64,000 bases of DNA from Ischnura elegans (Eukaryota > Arthropoda > Insecta > Odonata > Coenagrionidae): positions 8,694,607 to 8,758,606 of the forward strand of contig NC_060258.1 of NCBI RefSeq assembly GCF_921293095.1. The letters run 5' to 3'. Every line of letters begins with the position of its first letter. Within the stretch, counting starts at the first letter, position 1. Below the pieces are notes generated by a model. The model saw nothing but the letters and a program-made list of their open reading frames with translations. It did no database searches and was not told the DNA's origin. The position numbers were made by a program, and so were the translations under genes. Of this stretch, positions 61,004 to 64,000 are shown piece by piece.

Positions 61004-61658
61004 TAAGTCTCTCTTCCAGACCTTAGGAATTCTTATTGTAAGTTAATCGGCGTCATTCATGTTCCGTTGTATTTCTCCTAAACGTTAACTTCACATATTT
61101 CAATATTGCACCTAGGACACATTAAAAGTAATTAGTAAATGACAGTAGTTAAATGAGATGAAAACCAAGTTTTGGATTGCTAGCGGACAAGGTTGTTGAT
61201 TTAATTTATGCTACATTTCAATTTCGTGGCTACTTAACTCCACGGCGAGAAATCTTCATTACTGGAGAAGAAACAAGTGACCATGAATTAATCTACCTTC
61301 AGAATGTTCCCAGAGTGCGTCTTTATGAAGTCGTAGTTAGCCATATGTGCACGGGAAAAACTTTTTAACTATTCACAACTGTTTTTGACACACCCTTCAA
61401 GATATGAATCAGTATCGTCGTAGATGTTTGTTATCGTCATTACTGTTATGTTATTGCCATGGGGCGAATCTGCTTACTCGCATTCTGACTTCACAGAGCG
61501 TTCTTGCAGCACGAAAGAATTCAGTAATTTTCACGAACTTTGAAGCTCTGTGGCATTAAGAATATTGAGAATTGTGTAGTCATATTTTGCATACGTCAAA
61601 AACTTACTTATCTAGATGTGTAAAAAATTTACCTTTTTTAATTCTATGAGAGCACCCC
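61004..61658. other. Right-hand intron or intergenic sequence, unassigned
   Basis: No coding exon, no repeat partner in the window. Confidence 0.3.
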
Positions 61659-61677
61659 ATTGTAATGGACACAGTGT

Positions 61678-61987
61678 GAACGAAACCCTTAGGGCGGGCT
61701 CGTGGGTTACACTCCTGGGGCAGGGTCTATAAGCACGATCTTTTTACCTCTGCACCCAGAAGGGGGCGGACAGGAAGGAAAAGGGAAGGAGGCGTCGTCG
61801 CGATGGGAGCCCAACAACGCCTCCTGGGAGGGGATAGGGAAGGAAGGGAAGGAACGAGGAATCCCGCACCGTCACAGAGGCGGGCGGGTCCTACCAACAG
61901 CGAAACCAAGCTTACGCAATTAATATGCTACCAATCCTAGTAGATTTTCCTATGAGGAAGAAAAATCTATCGATGAAATCGGTAGAT
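61678..61987. repeat. GC-rich insertion with 19-bp direct repeats
   Basis: ATTGTAATGGACACAGTGT is found at 61659-61677 and 61988-62006. The 310-bp insert is purine-rich and GC-rich, unlike its flanks. Origin not recognised. Confidence 0.6.
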
Positions 61988-62006
61988 ATTGTAATGGACA
62001 CAGTGT

Positions 62007-62982
62007 AGCTTTCCAGTTGCTTTGAATGAATTAATTCCCCTCAAATTTTAATTGTTTTGATGATTTAAAAAAAACATTCAGAGATAACCGTTGAGTACCA
62101 ATGGCACATAATGCCATAAATTTTCTCCATCATTTTCAAACAACAGCAGAGTCCCGATTATCCGGCTGTGGTTTAAGAGTGTTGCGGCTTGTCCCTGCAT
62201 GAGCTTTGCACTTTTTCGATGTTTTCAGCGATCTTTAACACTGTGAGTGCCGGCTGCTAAATTGAAAGCCCTACTGAAAAATCCAGCCATTTTTTACTAT
62301 ATTCGTACATTTTTTAAAACATTAGCATCAAAAGTATATTTATATCGATGTGCATTTCAATAAAAATGGACTTTGCTCTATTTTTATGAATGAGTTGAAT
62401 AACTTTTATTGCTAATTTTAAAATATGTAATTTACAAATGAAAAACTACTGTTTTTGAAAAATAAAAAAGTTGTAACATATGATGTAACGCCATAACATG
62501 CATAATAATTTTTTTAATACGCTCAATTTGAACTATTTAAAGCATGGAAATCATAAAAAAGCATTGTTCCGAGCAAAGTATTGTAAATCCTAGATGACAA
62601 AAAGGGTCAATGCACCCTCAACGAACGGTCCATTGGCCCAAAGAATTTTCACACTAAGTGGCCTAAGATGAGGATGCCGGTAGCTACAGAGGACTTTTCG
62701 TCCTCAAGACATAAAGTGAACTCTTTTTCCATCGAGCAGTTGATTTTTGAAAAAACAGAACCCCTAAGCAGTAAACTGGAAAAGTACCACGGGCGAAATA
62801 TTACGGCTTCATGCGTACAAAGTCAATTAAATGGAAAGACGTAATATTACGTCCATGGCACGCAAAGTGTTAAAAAAAAAAAAATTAACAAAATGGGTTT
62901 GAGTGTAGTCCCCCCCTTAACTTTTATCATGGGCGTTTTTGGAAAAATAAAGGGGGAACTATATTCGGACAAATACGGTATA
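62007..62982. other. AT-rich stretch with P8 fragment
   Basis: 62149-62240 resembles the left end of P8 (CAGAGTCCCGATTATCCGG). The rest shows no gene. Confidence 0.35.
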
Positions 62983-63565
62983 CAGTGGAACCTCGTTAAA
63001 GCGAGTACGGGCTATAGCGACACCCCCGCTATTACGAGAGATAGCCGATGCACCGTCAATGGACCCTATACTAAGCGTGTTAAAAAATTTGTTTTTACGA
63101 GACCCTTTCGGTGTTGGCTCTCGCCATAGCGAGGGTTTCACCGCCGGAAAAACTTACATCAAGACTTCTTAACCTCTGTAATTGCTAGCGATCTGTTAGA
63201 AATGAAGTTAATGGAGTGCTCAGTCTCAAATTTATGTGGTAAACTGTCGTTCGATAAATATGATGATTGACGAAACAATGCTTTGCATGATTTTTATTCA
63301 GTGCGGTGCTTATAAATTGTTTGAATAGTTAGTCGTAATTCGAGTAAGGAAATTTAGTGATGCAAAAAAACATCGCCTTTCGTCTGGATTTATGCTTACG
63401 TTTATCGGATAGATGTTTATCTGTCGCCGCACCACTCCTGTTCATGTATATCTGTTCGCAACAGGTATATTGGCATTATTTGCTCCACCTCCGGTAAAGC
63501 GACAATTCGCTATAGCGAGTGTTTATTAGTGCACCGTAGGGTGTCGTTATATCGAGGTTTCACTG
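62983..63565. mobile_element. P2 element, full copy, reverse
   Basis: CAGTGGAACCTCGTTAAAGCG to TATCGAGGTTTCACTG, 583 bp, TA flanks. Confidence 0.85.
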
Positions 63566-63577
63566 TATATCGCTCTT

Positions 63578-63675
63578 TTGGAACGTTTACCCCTGATTAG
63601 TACGGAACTCAAGGGTTCGACCTTTGTGCATATTTTCCGGAACGCATAGTGTGGGGAAGTCTGGGACCGCCTGTA
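63578..63675. mobile_element. P3 element, right-end fragment
   Basis: CTTTTGGAACG to GTCTGGGACCGCCTG, decayed. Confidence 0.6.
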
Positions 63676-63689
63676 ATTCCCATGTTTTT

Positions 63690-63870
63690 TTTTTTCACGG
63701 TCTACATGTCGTCAAATTCACGGTCTGTAGATGAGGTATTTTAGATAAAAATATTGATCACGTAACAATCATTGGCCACACGTTAGCGAAAAATTTAACA
63801 AACGCGATAGACACCGTGAATGTAAACAAAGCAGCAATGGAAGTGCTATCTCTCCTGACGTTACATATCG
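63690..63870. repeat. Unnamed repeat, empty-site relative of 4318-5120
   Basis: Shares AACAATCATTGGCCACACGTTAG and following bases with 4400-4460, then continues where the hAT-like insertion at 4464 interrupts the other copy. Confidence 0.55.
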
Positions 63871-64000
63871 TTTGCAAAATTCAGCTCCAGCTAAAGGTAG
63901 TGAGAGGGGAAATAGAGGGACCAGGGTGCCAGGGAAGAGAAGGAGTGTCCGAATTTTTGCAATTGTTAATGAACACTTTGGTTACTAGTCTTCCGGCTTT

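Overview
The window looks like gene-poor, repeat-saturated arthropod DNA, most likely from an insect. The main host signal is a pair of same-strand paralogous genes whose exons I could assemble by splice sites and reading phase. Both carry a ZAD (zf-AD) domain, a zinc-binding module expanded mainly in insect C2H2 zinc-finger proteins. Everything else I can recognise is transposon-derived: Tigger/pogo-like and hAT-like non-autonomous DNA elements, TTAA-flanked elements, a highly repeated AATAGGG-ended MITE, tRNA-derived SINEs, broken LINEs, Penelope-like remnants and two apparent solo LTRs. The species cannot be named from sequence alone.

Gene 1 (2821-38838, + strand) assembles from nine exons with GT/AG borders and compatible phases. 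The summed coding length is 2469 nt, i.e. 822 codons plus a stop. The predicted protein has an N-terminal THAP domain (residues about 1-92), a long acidic Ser/Thr/Pro-rich linker, a ZAD split by an intron (about 420-495), a second linker, and seven C2H2 fingers (about 618-808). It should be a nuclear DNA-binding protein. Two different zinc-coordinating modules sit on one C2H2 array, an architecture I do not recognise from characterised families.

Gene 2 begins at 41463, 2.6 kb downstream, and runs off the right edge. It has two separate THAP modules, each with its own ATG. One (41463-42329) has the same intron position as the gene 1 THAP. The other (43053-43446) has a different exon structure. 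Both end at a phase-1 donor compatible with the linker/ZAD exon at 52009, and a second ZAD exon follows at 57361. The two genes arose by tandem duplication: the linker/ZAD exons are closely similar and the first bases of the ZAD intron also match. The C2H2 exons of gene 2 are not visible before base 64000.

The introns are nested transposons. The paralogous repeat copies supply empty sites, so many insertions can be bounded with target duplications: 8-bp for hAT-like elements, TA for pogo-like, TTAA for another group, and GATAT and GTAG for the two LTRs. The best nest is at 11172-13324, where a Penelope-like retroelement lies in a hAT-like MITE that lies in a Tigger-like element. Two Penelope-type loci carry strings resembling a hammerhead ribozyme core. 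The right 6 kb shows only repeats and unassigned AT-rich sequence.
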